Part shown: one piece after another, positions 18,793 through 29,087 of the stretch
Position numbering within the stretch: position 1 is the stretch's first letter
How the letters are laid out: each line of letters begins with the position of its first letter
Source of the DNA: Burkholderiaceae bacterium
GTDB lineage: Bacteria; Pseudomonadota; Gammaproteobacteria; Burkholderiales; Burkholderiaceae_B
Assembly: GCA_017857895.1 (NCBI GenBank)
Contig: JAFMCG010000010.1
Span: 1-33,168, forward strand
Direction: 5' to 3'
Length of the DNA: 33,168 bases
Notes under the pieces: generated by a model
The model's input: the letters and a program-made list of their open reading frames with translations, nothing else
The model's database searches: none
Told to the model about the DNA's origin: nothing
Position numbers and translations under genes: made by a program

Positions 18793-20487
18793 ATGGCAGA
18801 CCGAGACAATCAACTGAACCCACGAACGGGTGGACAGCTCATCGTTGAGCAACTGGTCGCGCAAGACGTGCGGCATGTGTTTTGTGTACCGGGCGAGAGT
18901 TTTTTGGCTGTTTTAGATGCCTTGGTTGATGTAAACATCGACGTGACAGTTTGTCGGCAAGAAGGAGGCGCGGCCATGATGGCCGACGCCCACGGCAAAT
19001 TAACAGGTCGTCCTGGTATTTGCATGGTCACTCGCGGACCAGGCGCCTCGAACGCGTTAGCTGGCATTCACATCGCCAAACAAGACTCCACCCCCCTGAT
19101 TATGTTCGTGGGCCAGATCGATCGCAGCATGCGTGAGCGTGAAGCGTTTCAAGAAATGGACTATCGCGCTGTTTTTGGTCAAGCCGCCAAATGGGCCACC
19201 GAGATCGACGATGCTGCTCGTATCCCTGAAATCGTCTCGCGTGCCTTTCATGTCGCCATGTCAGGACGTCCTGGGCCTGTGGTCATCGCATTGCCTGAAG
19301 ACATGCTGGTTGAGCCCGCCTCGGTTGCGGCAGCCCCACGAGTGCTTGCCATCGAAAGCTCACCATCAGTGGCGCAAATGCAAGACTTGGCTCAACGCTT
19401 GGCACACGCCAAGTCACCAGTGGCGATTGTCGGTGGTCCACGCTGGAGCTCGGAAGCCGTCTCACAATTTGCTGATTTTGCACAACGTCATCGCCTGCCA
19501 GTCACATGCTCCTTCAGACGCCAAATGCTGTTCCCCCATGATCACCCCTGCTACATCGGTGACTTGGGTCTAGGCTTAAATCCGGCGTTGCTGGCACGCT
19601 TACAACAAGCCGACTTGATATTGTTGGTTGGTGGTCGTTTGTCAGAAATCCCAAGCCAGGCTTACACCCTGCTAAACATTCCGGTACCGACTCAAGACCT
19701 GATACACGTGCACCCCGATGTCAATGAATTGGGTCGGGTATATGCGCCCACGGTGGCGATTAACGCCTCCCCAGCGGCCTTTGCTGCCGAATTGGCGCGT
19801 ATGCCTGCGCCCGTGCAATCGCCTTGGGCCGAGGATACCGAACACCTGCACGACAGCTACTTGGCCTGGAGTGATCCTAAGGATGTCACCACGCCAGGTG
19901 ACTTGCAGATGAGTGGTGTCATGGCGCATTTGAGAGAAGTGTTGCCGTCAAACGCCATCATCACCAATGGCGCCGGTAACTATGCCACTTGGGTGCATCG
20001 TTTCCACCGCTTTAATCAGTACGGCACACAACTAGCTCCCACATCGGGCTCGATGGGTTATGGCTTACCCGCCGCGGTTGGTGCCAAGCGCGTGTCGCCC
20101 GATACGCCAGTGATCTGTTTTGCGGGCGATGGTTGCTTCATGATGCACGGTCAAGAGTTCGCCACGGCCGTTCAATACGACCTGCCAATCGTGGTTCTGA
20201 TTGTTGACAATGGCATGTATGGCACGATCCGTATGCACCAAGAGAAGTTCTATCCTGGCCGTATTTCCGCCACCTACCTCAAAAACCCTGATTTTGCGGC
20301 CTACGCACAAGCCTTCGGTGGCCATGGTGAACGGGTTGAAAAGACAGCTGATTTTGCAGCCGCTTTCGATCGCGCTGTCAAAAGCAACAAGCCAGCTATT
20401 ATTCACCTGATCACAGACCCTGAAGCAATCACACCAACCACCACGATTGCAAAACTGCGAGCGGCCGCTCAATCGAACCAACCTTAA
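18793..20487 (+). CDS. Thiamine-pyrophosphate-dependent enzyme (acetolactate-synthase-like)
   Basis: CVPGESFLAVLDAL, VTRGPGASNALAGIHIA, TPP motif GDGCFMMHGQEFATAVQYDLPIVVLIVDNGMYGT. Confidence 0.9.
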   Translation: MADRDNQLNPRTGGQLIVEQLVAQDVRHVFCVPGESFLAVLDALVDVNIDVTVCRQEGGAAMMADAHGKLTGRPGICMVTRGPGASNALAGIHIAKQDSTPLIMFVGQIDRSMREREAFQEMDYRAVFGQAAKWATEIDDAARIPEIVSRAFHVAMSGRPGPVVIALPEDMLVEPASVAAAPRVLAIESSPSVAQMQDLAQRLAHAKSPVAIVGGPRWSSEAVSQFADFAQRHRLPVTCSFRRQMLFPHDHPCYIGDLGLGLNPALLARLQQADLILLVGGRLSEIPSQAYTLLNIPVPTQDLIHVHPDVNELGRVYAPTVAINASPAAFAAELARMPAPVQSPWAEDTEHLHDSYLAWSDPKDVTTPGDLQMSGVMAHLREVLPSNAIITNGAGNYATWVHRFHRFNQYGTQLAPTSGSMGYGLPAAVGAKRVSPDTPVICFAGDGCFMMHGQEFATAVQYDLPIVVLIVDNGMYGTIRMHQEKFYPGRISATYLKNPDFAAYAQAFGGHGERVEKTADFAAAFDRAVKSNKPAIIHLITDPEAITPTTTIAKLRAAAQSNQP

Positions 20488-20531
20488 TTCAATTTTTTTA
20501 AAACACCTCACAACCGTAATGGAGTCATGCA

Positions 20532-21722
20532 ATGTCAGCAGCAACGTTTAACTGGGAAGACCCACTCTTGCTCGATAGTCAACTCACTGACGATGAGCGG
20601 ATGGTGCGTGAGGCCGCTTACACCTATTGCCAGGAGAAGCTGGCACCCCGTGTACTACAAGCCTTCCGTCACGAAAAAATGGATGTGTCTATTTTCCCTG
20701 AGATGGGTGCATTGGGCCTCTTGGGTGCAACCATCCCAGCCGAATACGGTGGCGCAGACTTGAACTACGTTTGTTATGGCTTGATCGCACGTGAAGTCGA
20801 GCGCGTTGACTCAGGCTATCGCTCAATGATGAGTGTGCAATCATCGCTCGTGATGCTCCCGATCAACGAGTTTGGTAGCGAAGAACAAAAGCGCAAGTAC
20901 TTACCCAAGCTCGCGAGCGGCGAGTGGATTGGCTGCTTCGGTTTGACAGAGCCTAACCATGGTTCGGACCCTGCCAATATGGAAACACGGGCTGTTAAAA
21001 CAGCCGATGGCTACCGATTAACCGGCAACAAAATCTGGATTACCAACTCACCGGTGGCTGATGTCTTCGTGATTTGGGGCAAGTGCGTGGGTGGCGACCA
21101 CGACGGTCGTATTCGCGGCTTCATCCTTGAGAAAGGCATGAAAGGCTTGTCAGCCCCCGAAATCCACGGCAAGGTTGGTCTGCGTGCTTCGGTGACTGGT
21201 GAAATCGTCATGGAAGACGTTGAAATCAGTGATGATCAAATGCTGCCGCATGTGACTGGTTTGAAAGGTCCTTTCACTTGCTTGAATTCTGCACGATACG
21301 GTATCGCCTGGGGTGCACTAGGCGCTGCAGAGTTCTGCTGGCACACCGCACGCCAGTACACACTCGACCGTCACCAGTTTGGCCGCCCATTGGCAGCCAA
21401 CCAGCTGATCCAGAAAAAATTGGCAGATATGCAAACCGAAATCACGCTAGGCCTGCAGGGTTGCTTGCGTTTGGGTCGAATGAAAGACGAAGGCACGGCT
21501 GCTGTCGAAATCACATCGATCATGAAGCGTAACTCTTGTGGTAAATCGCTTGACGTGGCCCGCTTAGCCCGTGACATGCTCGGTGGTAACGGCATCTCCG
21601 ACGAGTATGGCGTAGCCCGTCACTTGGTGAACTTGGAAGTGGTCAACACCTATGAAGGTACTCACGACGTGCACGCACTGATTCTGGGCCGTGCCCAGAC
21701 CGGTATCCAGGCCTTTTTCTAA
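20532..21722 (+). CDS. gcdH: Glutaryl-CoA dehydrogenase-like acyl-CoA dehydrogenase
   Basis: [90 protein letters not shown]. Confidence 0.9.
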   Translation: MSAATFNWEDPLLLDSQLTDDERMVREAAYTYCQEKLAPRVLQAFRHEKMDVSIFPEMGALGLLGATIPAEYGGADLNYVCYGLIAREVERVDSGYRSMMSVQSSLVMLPINEFGSEEQKRKYLPKLASGEWIGCFGLTEPNHGSDPANMETRAVKTADGYRLTGNKIWITNSPVADVFVIWGKCVGGDHDGRIRGFILEKGMKGLSAPEIHGKVGLRASVTGEIVMEDVEISDDQMLPHVTGLKGPFTCLNSARYGIAWGALGAAEFCWHTARQYTLDRHQFGRPLAANQLIQKKLADMQTEITLGLQGCLRLGRMKDEGTAAVEITSIMKRNSCGKSLDVARLARDMLGGNGISDEYGVARHLVNLEVVNTYEGTHDVHALILGRAQTGIQAFF

Positions 21723-21753
21723 AACGCACGATCAACCGATCGCTAATCTCTGA

Positions 21754-22818
21754 TTAGTGGTCAGGGCGGCTATCGGCAAAAGCCGCTGCCGCCCTGCTTA
21801 ATCGGTCAGCTACCCCTGCCCATTCGGGCTCCGGTGGCACTTTGGCCCATCGCAACTCAACGAACCCACCCTGATCCAACGCTCGCAGACGAGCGTATAA
21901 CGCTCGGGCATATCCCGCGGCATCATCAGGCAAGACACTGATTGAGATTCGCTGGTTTGTGGCGAGCTCTTGAACAGCCCCGAGCTCACATTGCCGTAAA
22001 ACCACCGCCACGGTACCGGTGTTTTGATCTAACCACGCCAGCGCGTCTTGCACCAACTGTTTAAGCGAGTAAAGCCGTATCGGTGTGTGCGGTGAGTAAT
22101 GCGCTTTGAGCGAGCCAGAGACTCTCGGGGCTTGGTCATCAGTGCCTTTCAAAGGCTCACCAAGAACTAGCACTAGGGCTGAAGCACTGATGCCACCCGG
22201 ACGTAAAAGGGCCACACCGTGACCCAGACTAAAGCGGGAAAGATCAACAATGGTTGACTCAATACCGACTTCGCTGTCACCACCCTCGATGACGGGTAAG
22301 CCTGCTCGGACCAAATCGGCGAACTCGTCACGAACATGCTGCGCACGGGTCGGTGATACGTGCCCAAAGCGATTGGCTGAGGGTGCAGCAATCCCCGCGA
22401 GCTCGGAGCCGCGGGCTTGCGCAAAAGCCGTCAACAGTGCTTGAGCCACTGGGTGCGAGGGGCAGCGCACACCAATCGTGTCTTGTCCACCACTGACAGC
22501 CTCAGGCACGGCTTCGTTTCTTTTTAGAATCAGTGTCAATGGTCCTGGCCAAAACCGATCGACTAGGCGCTGAGCCACGGCTTTTGTTTGGTCATCGACA
22601 CTAACCCATGACCAAAGGTCAGCCGCTTGTGCCACATGCACGATCACCGGGTGATTGCTCGGTCTGCCCTTGGCTAAGTAAATGGCATGTACGGCTTCGG
22701 GATTACTGGCGTCAGCACCCAAACCGTAGACAGTTTCTGTGGGGAAAGCGACCAGCCCCCCCCGAAGCAGGACATCAACGGCCTGCGCAAGCGCTTGCTC
22801 AGGTTGGCCTGCTGTCAC
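21754..22818 (-). CDS. tsaC: L-threonylcarbamoyladenylate synthase (Sua5/YwlC/TsaC)
   Basis: GGLVAFPTETVYGLGADASNPEAVHAIYLAKGRPSNHPVIVHV; C-terminal Sua5 domain (SGSLKAHYSPHTPI). Confidence 0.93.
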   Translation of the reverse strand: MTAGQPEQALAQAVDVLLRGGLVAFPTETVYGLGADASNPEAVHAIYLAKGRPSNHPVIVHVAQAADLWSWVSVDDQTKAVAQRLVDRFWPGPLTLILKRNEAVPEAVSGGQDTIGVRCPSHPVAQALLTAFAQARGSELAGIAAPSANRFGHVSPTRAQHVRDEFADLVRAGLPVIEGGDSEVGIESTIVDLSRFSLGHGVALLRPGGISASALVLVLGEPLKGTDDQAPRVSGSLKAHYSPHTPIRLYSLKQLVQDALAWLDQNTGTVAVVLRQCELGAVQELATNQRISISVLPDDAAGYARALYARLRALDQGGFVELRWAKVPPEPEWAGVADRLSRAAAAFADSRPDH

Positions 22819-23984
22819 AGCGTTGACAGGGTTGCCAGCGCCGGCAAACGCAACAGGCTCACGATTTCGTTGGCGATCTTAACGGCTTGACCAAAATCAG
22901 ACGCTGTGATGTTGATGTGGCCCATTTTTCTGCCGCGACGCGCTTGTTTTTTGCCATACAGATGCAACGATGTGCCAGGCAATGCCAGCACAGCCTGCCA
23001 GTCTGGTTCAACAACGTTATTGTCCGTTGTTGGTAACCAGACGTCACCCAATAAATTAAGCATCACCGCGGGGGTTAACAATCGGGTGTCGCCCAAAGGC
23101 AAACCAGCCATCACGCGAGCCTGCTGCTCGAATTGACTGGTCGAGCAGGCGTTGAGCGTGAAGTGTCCACTATTGTGCGGTCTTGGGGCCACTTCGTTGA
23201 CCAACAGGACATCGTCTTTGAGCACAAAAAACTCAACACACATGACGCCGTGATAACCCAACCCCTCTGCAATCCGAGTCGCGGCACTGATGGCTTCGGT
23301 TGTCAGTGCACTGTCTTGACCATCGACGTGCGTCACCGCCAAAATACCGTCGTGATGAACGTTACGCGCCACAGGAAAAACCCGACTATTACCATCAACA
23401 TCGCGTGCCAACACCACTGAGAGTTCAGCCTTTAAATCAAGCCGAGCTTCAAGCACACAATTGACTTCACCCATGCTGCTAAACGCCGCAAGCGCCTCTT
23501 CACGCGTAGCCACGCGATGTTGACCCTTGCCGTCATAACCCAAACGGGCCACCTTCAGGATGCCGGGAAAAAGATCTGCTGGGGCGTTTTGGAGGTCGAT
23601 TTCCGAGTGCACGGCCACATAGGGCGCCACGGGCACGCCCTGGGCCTGGATGAAGGCTTTTTCCACGCACCGGTCTTGCACCAACTCGACGGCCCGCGCG
23701 CCTGGCGCCACGTGGGTTCGGCGTGCCAACGTTTCTAGGCTGACAGCTGGAACGTTTTCAAATTCGGTGGTGACTGCCATGCAGTTTCTAGCCAACTCCG
23801 CCAATGATTCTTCATCATCGTAATCAGCCAAAACGTGTGCGTCAGCCAAGGCAGCCGTCGGGCTTTCCTCTCCGGGGTCAAGCACCATCACGCGGTAGCC
23901 CATCGACTGAGCGGCCTGACAGAACATCCTCCCGAGTTGACCGCCACCCAGTACACCCAACCACTGCCCAGGCACCACCATCAT
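22815..23984 (-). CDS. purK: 5-(carboxyamino)imidazole ribonucleotide synthase
   Basis: [32 protein letters not shown]-grasp [23 protein letters not shown] overlaps with purE and tsaC. Confidence 0.95.
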   Translation of the reverse strand: MMVVPGQWLGVLGGGQLGRMFCQAAQSMGYRVMVLDPGEESPTAALADAHVLADYDDEESLAELARNCMAVTTEFENVPAVSLETLARRTHVAPGARAVELVQDRCVEKAFIQAQGVPVAPYVAVHSEIDLQNAPADLFPGILKVARLGYDGKGQHRVATREEALAAFSSMGEVNCVLEARLDLKAELSVVLARDVDGNSRVFPVARNVHHDGILAVTHVDGQDSALTTEAISAATRIAEGLGYHGVMCVEFFVLKDDVLLVNEVAPRPHNSGHFTLNACSTSQFEQQARVMAGLPLGDTRLLTPAVMLNLLGDVWLPTTDNNVVEPDWQAVLALPGTSLHLYGKKQARRGRKMGHINITASDFGQAVKIANEIVSLLRLPALATLSTL

Positions 23985-24577
23985 GTTGGCAACCTCATGG
24001 CACGTGCGGCTCGTGTTTGTGCAGAGCGGTAAGCGATTAGCTTTTGTCTTAACTTGGCGTCAGTGGTGGCCAAGTTCGCCACCGCGTGAAGCGCCGCGTT
24101 TGCCGCACCAGCTTCACCGATCGCAAAAGTAGCCACCGGTATACCCTTGGGCATCTGCACAATTGAGAGCAAAGAGTCTTCCCCACGCAAATACTTGCTG
24201 GGAACAGGGACACCAAAGACCGGTAACTCAGTCAAGGCTGCCACCATGCCTGGCAAGTGAGCAGCCCCACCGGCTCCCGCAATAATGGCACGCAAGCCGC
24301 GCTTGGATGCGTCTGCCGCAAAAACCACCATGTCGTGCGGCATGCGGTGTGCTGAGATCACTTGCGACTCATGGGCAATGCCAAAGTGTTCTAGGATGGC
24401 CACAGCATTTGCCATCACGTCCCAATCACTCGAAGAACCCATGATCACTGCTACCAAAGGCTTGGGTTTGGACACGGATTTGTTTGCGGATTTGTTCGCA
24501 GATTTGGCTTTGGGCTGAACGCGGGATTGGCTTGGCGTTTTGACCAAAGCAGCAGTAACGGTCTTTTTGATAGGCAT
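23981..24577 (-). CDS. purE: N5-carboxyaminoimidazole ribonucleotide mutase with Lys/Ser/Ala-rich N-terminal extension
   Basis: [14 protein letters not shown]...[11 protein letters not shown]...[15 protein letters not shown]; about 40-residue basic N-terminal extension. Confidence 0.94.
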   Translation of the reverse strand: MPIKKTVTAALVKTPSQSRVQPKAKSANKSANKSVSKPKPLVAVIMGSSSDWDVMANAVAILEHFGIAHESQVISAHRMPHDMVVFAADASKRGLRAIIAGAGGAAHLPGMVAALTELPVFGVPVPSKYLRGEDSLLSIVQMPKGIPVATFAIGEAGAANAALHAVANLATTDAKLRQKLIAYRSAQTRAARAMRLPT

Positions 24578-24615
24578 GATGGATGACCAACAATCGAAAG
24601 GTATATGTTAGCGGT

Positions 24616-24915
24616 TCACTGCACTGAGTCAGCGTCTGATTGCATCGCCACATCGTGGGCGGTAAAAAAGTGCCGACCCAACGGCGAAATCGGCTGATGG
24701 GCTTGGCCAAGCTGACCGGTCATTTTGGTGACCTCGCGCAACAAGGTGGTGCCATGGCCCAGTCGTCGATACAACGGATTCACAAAAATGTATTCCACAT
24801 CACCATTCTCGAAGTAGCGACAGTACCCGATGGTCGTGTTCTGGTTGCGAATGAGCACGATACCCGCCGAATGCTCGATGATGGGTTCATCGCTCAAGGC
24901 GCTGGCAAGCTTCAC
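24616..24915 (-). CDS. Small GNAT-like acetyltransferase-fold protein
   Basis: [25 protein letters not shown] resembles the GNAT acetyl-CoA loop. TTG start at 24939 in the track; GTG at 24915 or 24858 also possible. Confidence 0.55.
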   Translation of the reverse strand: MKLASALSDEPIIEHSAGIVLIRNQNTTIGYCRYFENGDVEYIFVNPLYRRLGHGTTLLREVTKMTGQLGQAHQPISPLGRHFFTAHDVAMQSDADSVQ

Positions 24916-25765
24916 GGTATTTGGCTGCGGTTTGCTCAATCACTTCGGCAGGCAAACGAGGCGCTGGCGCTGTCTTATCCCAGCCTTGGGTTTCCAACCA
25001 GTCGCGCACGAACTGCTTATCGTAAGACGGTGGACTGATGCCTTCGCGCCACTGATCAGCCGGCCAAAAGCGAGACGAGTCGGGCGTGAGCACTTCGTCC
25101 ATCAGGTGCAGTACACCATCGTTGTCTAACCCAAACTCGAATTTGGTGTCCGCAATGATGATGCCCCGACTCAATGCAAAGGCCGCCGCCTCATCGTAGA
25201 GTTGCAAAGTGATGTCGCGCAGCTTATTGGCCAACGACTCACCCACTGTTTTGATAACGTAGTCAAAATCAACGTTTTCATCGTGATCACCCACATCGGC
25301 TTTGGCGGCCGGCGTAAAAATAGCGGGTGACAGTCGGCTCGCTTGCTTTAAGTCCGGTGGTAATGCAATGCCGCAAAGCGCGCCTGTGGCCTGATAGTCT
25401 TTCCAACCAGAGCCGATCAAATAACCTCTGGCAACGGCCTCTACCATGATGGGCGTCAAGCGCTTGACCACCATTGAACGGCCACGCACTTGTTCTCGTT
25501 CTTCAGGACTCACCACCGACTCAGGATCAATGCCTGTACTGTGATTGGGCAACACATGGCCAAGTCTTTTGAGCCAAAACTCGGTCAAACGTGTCAATAC
25601 TTCGCCTTTGCCAGGTATGGGGTCGTCAAGGATGACATCAAAAGCCGACAAACGGTCCGAGGCAACAATCAATAGCTTGTCTTCACCGACTGCGTACATA
25701 TCGCGCACCTTGCCCCGCGCAAGCAGTGGCAAGGAGGTTAAGTTGGACTGATGCAATAAAGTCAC
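24887..25765 (-). CDS. purC: Phosphoribosylaminoimidazole-succinocarboxamide synthase
   Basis: [58 protein letters not shown]. Confidence 0.96.
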   Translation of the reverse strand: MTLLHQSNLTSLPLLARGKVRDMYAVGEDKLLIVASDRLSAFDVILDDPIPGKGEVLTRLTEFWLKRLGHVLPNHSTGIDPESVVSPEEREQVRGRSMVVKRLTPIMVEAVARGYLIGSGWKDYQATGALCGIALPPDLKQASRLSPAIFTPAAKADVGDHDENVDFDYVIKTVGESLANKLRDITLQLYDEAAAFALSRGIIIADTKFEFGLDNDGVLHLMDEVLTPDSSRFWPADQWREGISPPSYDKQFVRDWLETQGWDKTAPAPRLPAEVIEQTAAKYREACQRLER

Positions 25766-25784
25766 GTTTATTCTCTTTTATGAC

Positions 25785-26849
25785 TCAGGTCACGACTTGA
25801 GATAGTTTGCCAGCGGCATAGTCAGCGGCAATATCAGACAAAGGGCGGGCTTTGATCTTGCTCGCGTTGCCGGCTGTGCCAAATTGCTGATAACGGGCCA
25901 CACAAATGGCTTTGGCAGCAGCACGGGCAGGTTTTAAGTACTCGCGTGGGTCAAACTTGCCAGGATTCTCGGCAAAAAAGCGGCGAATCGCACCTGTCAT
26001 GGCCAAACGAATATCGGTATCGATGTTGATCTTACGAACGCCAAACTTGATGGCTTCTTGGATTTCCTCAACTGGCACACCATAGGTTTCTTTCATGTCG
26101 CCACCAAACGCTCTGATTTCAGCCAACAGTTCCTGTGGCACGCTCGAGCTGCCGTGCATAACGAGGTGGGTGTTAGGTAGGCGGGCGTTGATTTCTTTAA
26201 TGCGCCCAATCGACAAAATGTCTCCGGTCGGCTTACGGGTGAACTTATAGGCACCGTGGCTTGTGCCAATCGCGATGGCCAAAGCATCGAGTTGAGTTTG
26301 ACGCACGAAGTCAGCGGCCTGCTCTGGGTCGGTCAAAAGCTGGTCCATCGTCATCACGCCATCAGCGCCGTGTCCGTCTTCCTTGTCACCCATCATGGTT
26401 TCAAGCGAGCCCAAGCAGCCGAGTTCGCCCTCAACGGTCACACCAAGCTTGTGGGCTGTTTGAACCACCTGTCGGGTCACGGCCACGTTGTAGTCGTAGT
26501 CAGCCACGGATTTGCCGTCTTCCATCAGCGAACCATCCATCATCACGCTCGAGAAGCCCAAATCAATCGCACCTTGGCAGATGGCAGGCGACTGACCATG
26601 ATCTTGATGCATCACGACTGGAATGTGGGGATAGGACTCGACAGCGGCTTGAATTAAGTGCTTCAAAAAACCCTCCCCAGCGTACTTGCGCGCACCGGCA
26701 GACGCCTGCATGATCACGGGACTATCGGTCTCTTGAGCGGCTTCCATGATCGCCTGAACCTGCTCTAGATTGTTCACGTTAAACGCAGGAATGCCGTAAG
26801 CGTTTTCGGCGGCGTGATCCAAAAGTTGGCGCATGGAAACAAGAGACAT
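25785..26849 (-). CDS. fba: Class II fructose-bisphosphate aldolase
   Basis: [38 protein letters not shown]...HQDHGQSP...[12 protein letters not shown] at 26849 preferred over the track start. Confidence 0.95.
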   Translation of the reverse strand: MSLVSMRQLLDHAAENAYGIPAFNVNNLEQVQAIMEAAQETDSPVIMQASAGARKYAGEGFLKHLIQAAVESYPHIPVVMHQDHGQSPAICQGAIDLGFSSVMMDGSLMEDGKSVADYDYNVAVTRQVVQTAHKLGVTVEGELGCLGSLETMMGDKEDGHGADGVMTMDQLLTDPEQAADFVRQTQLDALAIAIGTSHGAYKFTRKPTGDILSIGRIKEINARLPNTHLVMHGSSSVPQELLAEIRAFGGDMKETYGVPVEEIQEAIKFGVRKINIDTDIRLAMTGAIRRFFAENPGKFDPREYLKPARAAAKAICVARYQQFGTAGNASKIKARPLSDIAADYAAGKLSQVVT

Positions 26850-26950
26850 GGTCAAAATCCTTCTGCAAGAGGGTGAAATAGGGCTATTGCGGATCAACGC
26901 CGGTGGGCAGTCGCTTGGCATTATTTTTAGCGATGATCGTTTAATTACTC

Positions 26951-26990
26951 GTCATTTTACCTGCAACGACCTCCCCTAGCCTAAAATGAC
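26951..26990. promoter_or_regulatory. 9-bp perfect inverted repeat (GTCATTTTA N22 TAAAATGAC) in the fba/methyltransferase divergent intergenic region
   Basis: Arms read directly: 26951-26959 and 26982-26990. Confidence 0.5.
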
Positions 26991-27055
26991 AACCTGACGA
27001 CGCATTTCTGCGTTTAAGCCCGACTTTCGCTTTAAAACACCCGACTAACGATGCC

Positions 27056-28252
27056 GTGCAATCCACTGAAAAATTAAATGATCCTGGCCATAGCCCTGAT
27101 GAATCAGCACTGGTTTATTGGTCAGAAAACGATCAGGCCTGCCAAGCCCTCTGGCAGTCAATGCATGGTTGGTCAGCACCGAAAGAATTACTGAGCGCCG
27201 ACGACACGCTGTCGGCTGATCGCGCTTACCGATTAATCAGTGGCGGCACCGGGCTGGTGTGGCGTGGCGATTTTCAAAATGGTAAGCAATTGCTGGCCGC
27301 CTTAAAAAGACGGGTTGCCAAACAAAAATCGCCTGATGCTGACATCGCTTACCCTGAGCGGTTTCATTTGGTTCGCCAATCGCGTAGTCAACAAGCCCGC
27401 CTGTTGGGACTGTTGTTGATTCCTTTGGCAGAAAACTTCCAACTGACGCATCGACGTGCACCTTCAGTTGCAGTGGCCTGTCAGGCTGCCTACTCATCCA
27501 AAGGGCTACGGGCCGTATCTCGAGCGCCTAACGTGCTCATGCCTTTGACAGAGTTGATCGGTGTTGTGAGTGCGTACGAATGGCAGCGTCAGGGATTGCC
27601 CGTGGCCGCGCTCGGGCAACACATTTACCCACGCCATGGCGTGTTTGCACCGACGCGACATGAATACCTCGATTTGGTGGTTCAAACGGCCTTGCCCAAT
27701 GGCGCGCAAACAGCACTGGATGTTGGGACAGGTACCGGCGTGATTGCGGCGATTCTTGCCAAAAGAGGCATCCCAAAAATAATCGCCACCGATACGCAAG
27801 CAGCCGCATTGCAATGTGCAAAAGACAACATGGCCCATCTGGGCCTGAGCGCTCAAGTTGAAGTCCTCGAAGCCGACTTGTTTGTGCCCGGCCGATACGA
27901 CTTGGTGGTCTGCAACCCACCTTGGTTGCCAGGACGCGCCAAAACCGCCCTAGATGCCGCCGTTTACGATCCGGACAGCCAAATGCTAGCGGGCTTTCTC
28001 GGCCAAGTACGGGCTCACCTGGCACCGAATGGCCAAGCTTGGTTAATCTTGTCAGATCTGGCAGAACACCTGAAGTTACGGTCGCGTCAAACCCTTTTAG
28101 CGTTAATCGATGCTGGCGGCCTGAAGGTCAATGCGCGTCATGACATCAAACCTAGGCACCCCAAATCCAGCAAACTCGACGATCCGCTTGCCGATGCCCG
28201 TGCGCAAGAGGTCACTTCGCTTTGGCAGCTGACTTTGGCCGAAAAGCTTTAA
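27056..28252 (+). CDS. Class I SAM-dependent methyltransferase, HemK/PrmB-like
   Basis: ALDVGTGTGVIAAILAKRGIPKIIATD (motif I); DLVVCNPPWLPG (NPPW motif). GTG start. Confidence 0.85.
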   Translation: MQSTEKLNDPGHSPDESALVYWSENDQACQALWQSMHGWSAPKELLSADDTLSADRAYRLISGGTGLVWRGDFQNGKQLLAALKRRVAKQKSPDADIAYPERFHLVRQSRSQQARLLGLLLIPLAENFQLTHRRAPSVAVACQAAYSSKGLRAVSRAPNVLMPLTELIGVVSAYEWQRQGLPVAALGQHIYPRHGVFAPTRHEYLDLVVQTALPNGAQTALDVGTGTGVIAAILAKRGIPKIIATDTQAAALQCAKDNMAHLGLSAQVEVLEADLFVPGRYDLVVCNPPWLPGRAKTALDAAVYDPDSQMLAGFLGQVRAHLAPNGQAWLILSDLAEHLKLRSRQTLLALIDAGGLKVNARHDIKPRHPKSSKLDDPLADARAQEVTSLWQLTLAEKL

Positions 28253-28865
28253 CCACTGACTCGACCGTTTCAATGTAAGGTCCACCAATCAGATCAATAC
28301 AATACGGCACGGCGGCAAAAATCCCAGCCGTCAGCAGAGCCCCTTCTTTATCCTTGAGTCCCTCTAGAGTCTCAGCGATTGCTTTGGGTTGGCCCGGTAA
28401 ATTGATGATCAATGCCGCATGGCCTTCAATTTCGCGCAAAGCACCCACTTGTCGCGACAAAATGGCCGTGGGGACAAATTTCAAGCTGATTTGACGCATC
28501 TGCTCCCCAAAACCAGGCATCTCGCGCGTGGCCGCATCAAGCGTTGCCTCAGGCGTCACGTCGCGACGCGAAGGACCGGTTCCGCCCGTGGTTAAGACCA
28601 GGTCGCACTTTTCTTGATCAACCAATTCGATAATCGTCTGAGTGATGATTTGCCGGTCATCAGCAATCAGTCGCTCTTGAACCAAAATGGGGTTTTGCAA
28701 AGCTTTACCAAGCCATTCACGCAAGGCTGGCACACCCTGATCCTGATAGACGCCCTGAGAGGCTCGGTCTGAAATCGAAATCAGTCCAACTTTTAGTGGT
28801 GCCGGTCTAGTGGCAAACGACGCATCAGGTCGCTCAGGCGATGCCAGCGAAGGGTTTATCGACAT
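28212..28865 (-). CDS. mogA: Molybdopterin adenylyltransferase (MogA/MoaB family)
   Basis: VGLISISDRASQGVYQDQG, DLVLTTGGTGPSRRDVTPEAT, IINLPGQPKA. Confidence 0.92.
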   Translation of the reverse strand: MSINPSLASPERPDASFATRPAPLKVGLISISDRASQGVYQDQGVPALREWLGKALQNPILVQERLIADDRQIITQTIIELVDQEKCDLVLTTGGTGPSRRDVTPEATLDAATREMPGFGEQMRQISLKFVPTAILSRQVGALREIEGHAALIINLPGQPKAIAETLEGLKDKEGALLTAGIFAAVPYCIDLIGGPYIETVESVVKAFRPKSAAKAK

Positions 28866-28885
28866 AAATTATTCCTTAATAAAGC

Positions 28886-28918
28886 GGGTTGCTATCTGCA
28901 AATCACTGCCAGCAACCC
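28886..28918 (-). promoter_or_regulatory. Stem-loop in the mogA 5' leader (GGGTTGCT / AGCAACCC, 17-nt loop)
   Basis: Perfect 8-bp arms at 28886-28893 and 28911-28918, just upstream of the AAGGA ribosome-binding-site-like sequence. Confidence 0.45.
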
Positions 28919-29087
28919 AGAATTTTTGTTAACTTAAATGAACACTCTTAGAATAACTTGGGCTTAGTCCTGCTCAGACGTTGCCAAAAGTCATCCATGC
29001 ACGCCATTGACGCAACGATAACGCAAACGTAAACCATGTTCTGATGGGTGTATTTTGATTAATTAAATCGCGTTAAACCATGGTAAT

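Noticed and set aside
20065-20544. 159-aa minus-strand ORF
   Set aside because: Antisense over the TPP-enzyme 3' end, which carries the clear TPP motif; no independent coding signal.
24476-24508. CRISPR-like short repeats
   Set aside because: 12-bp contiguous tandem repeats without spacers, in frame inside purE.
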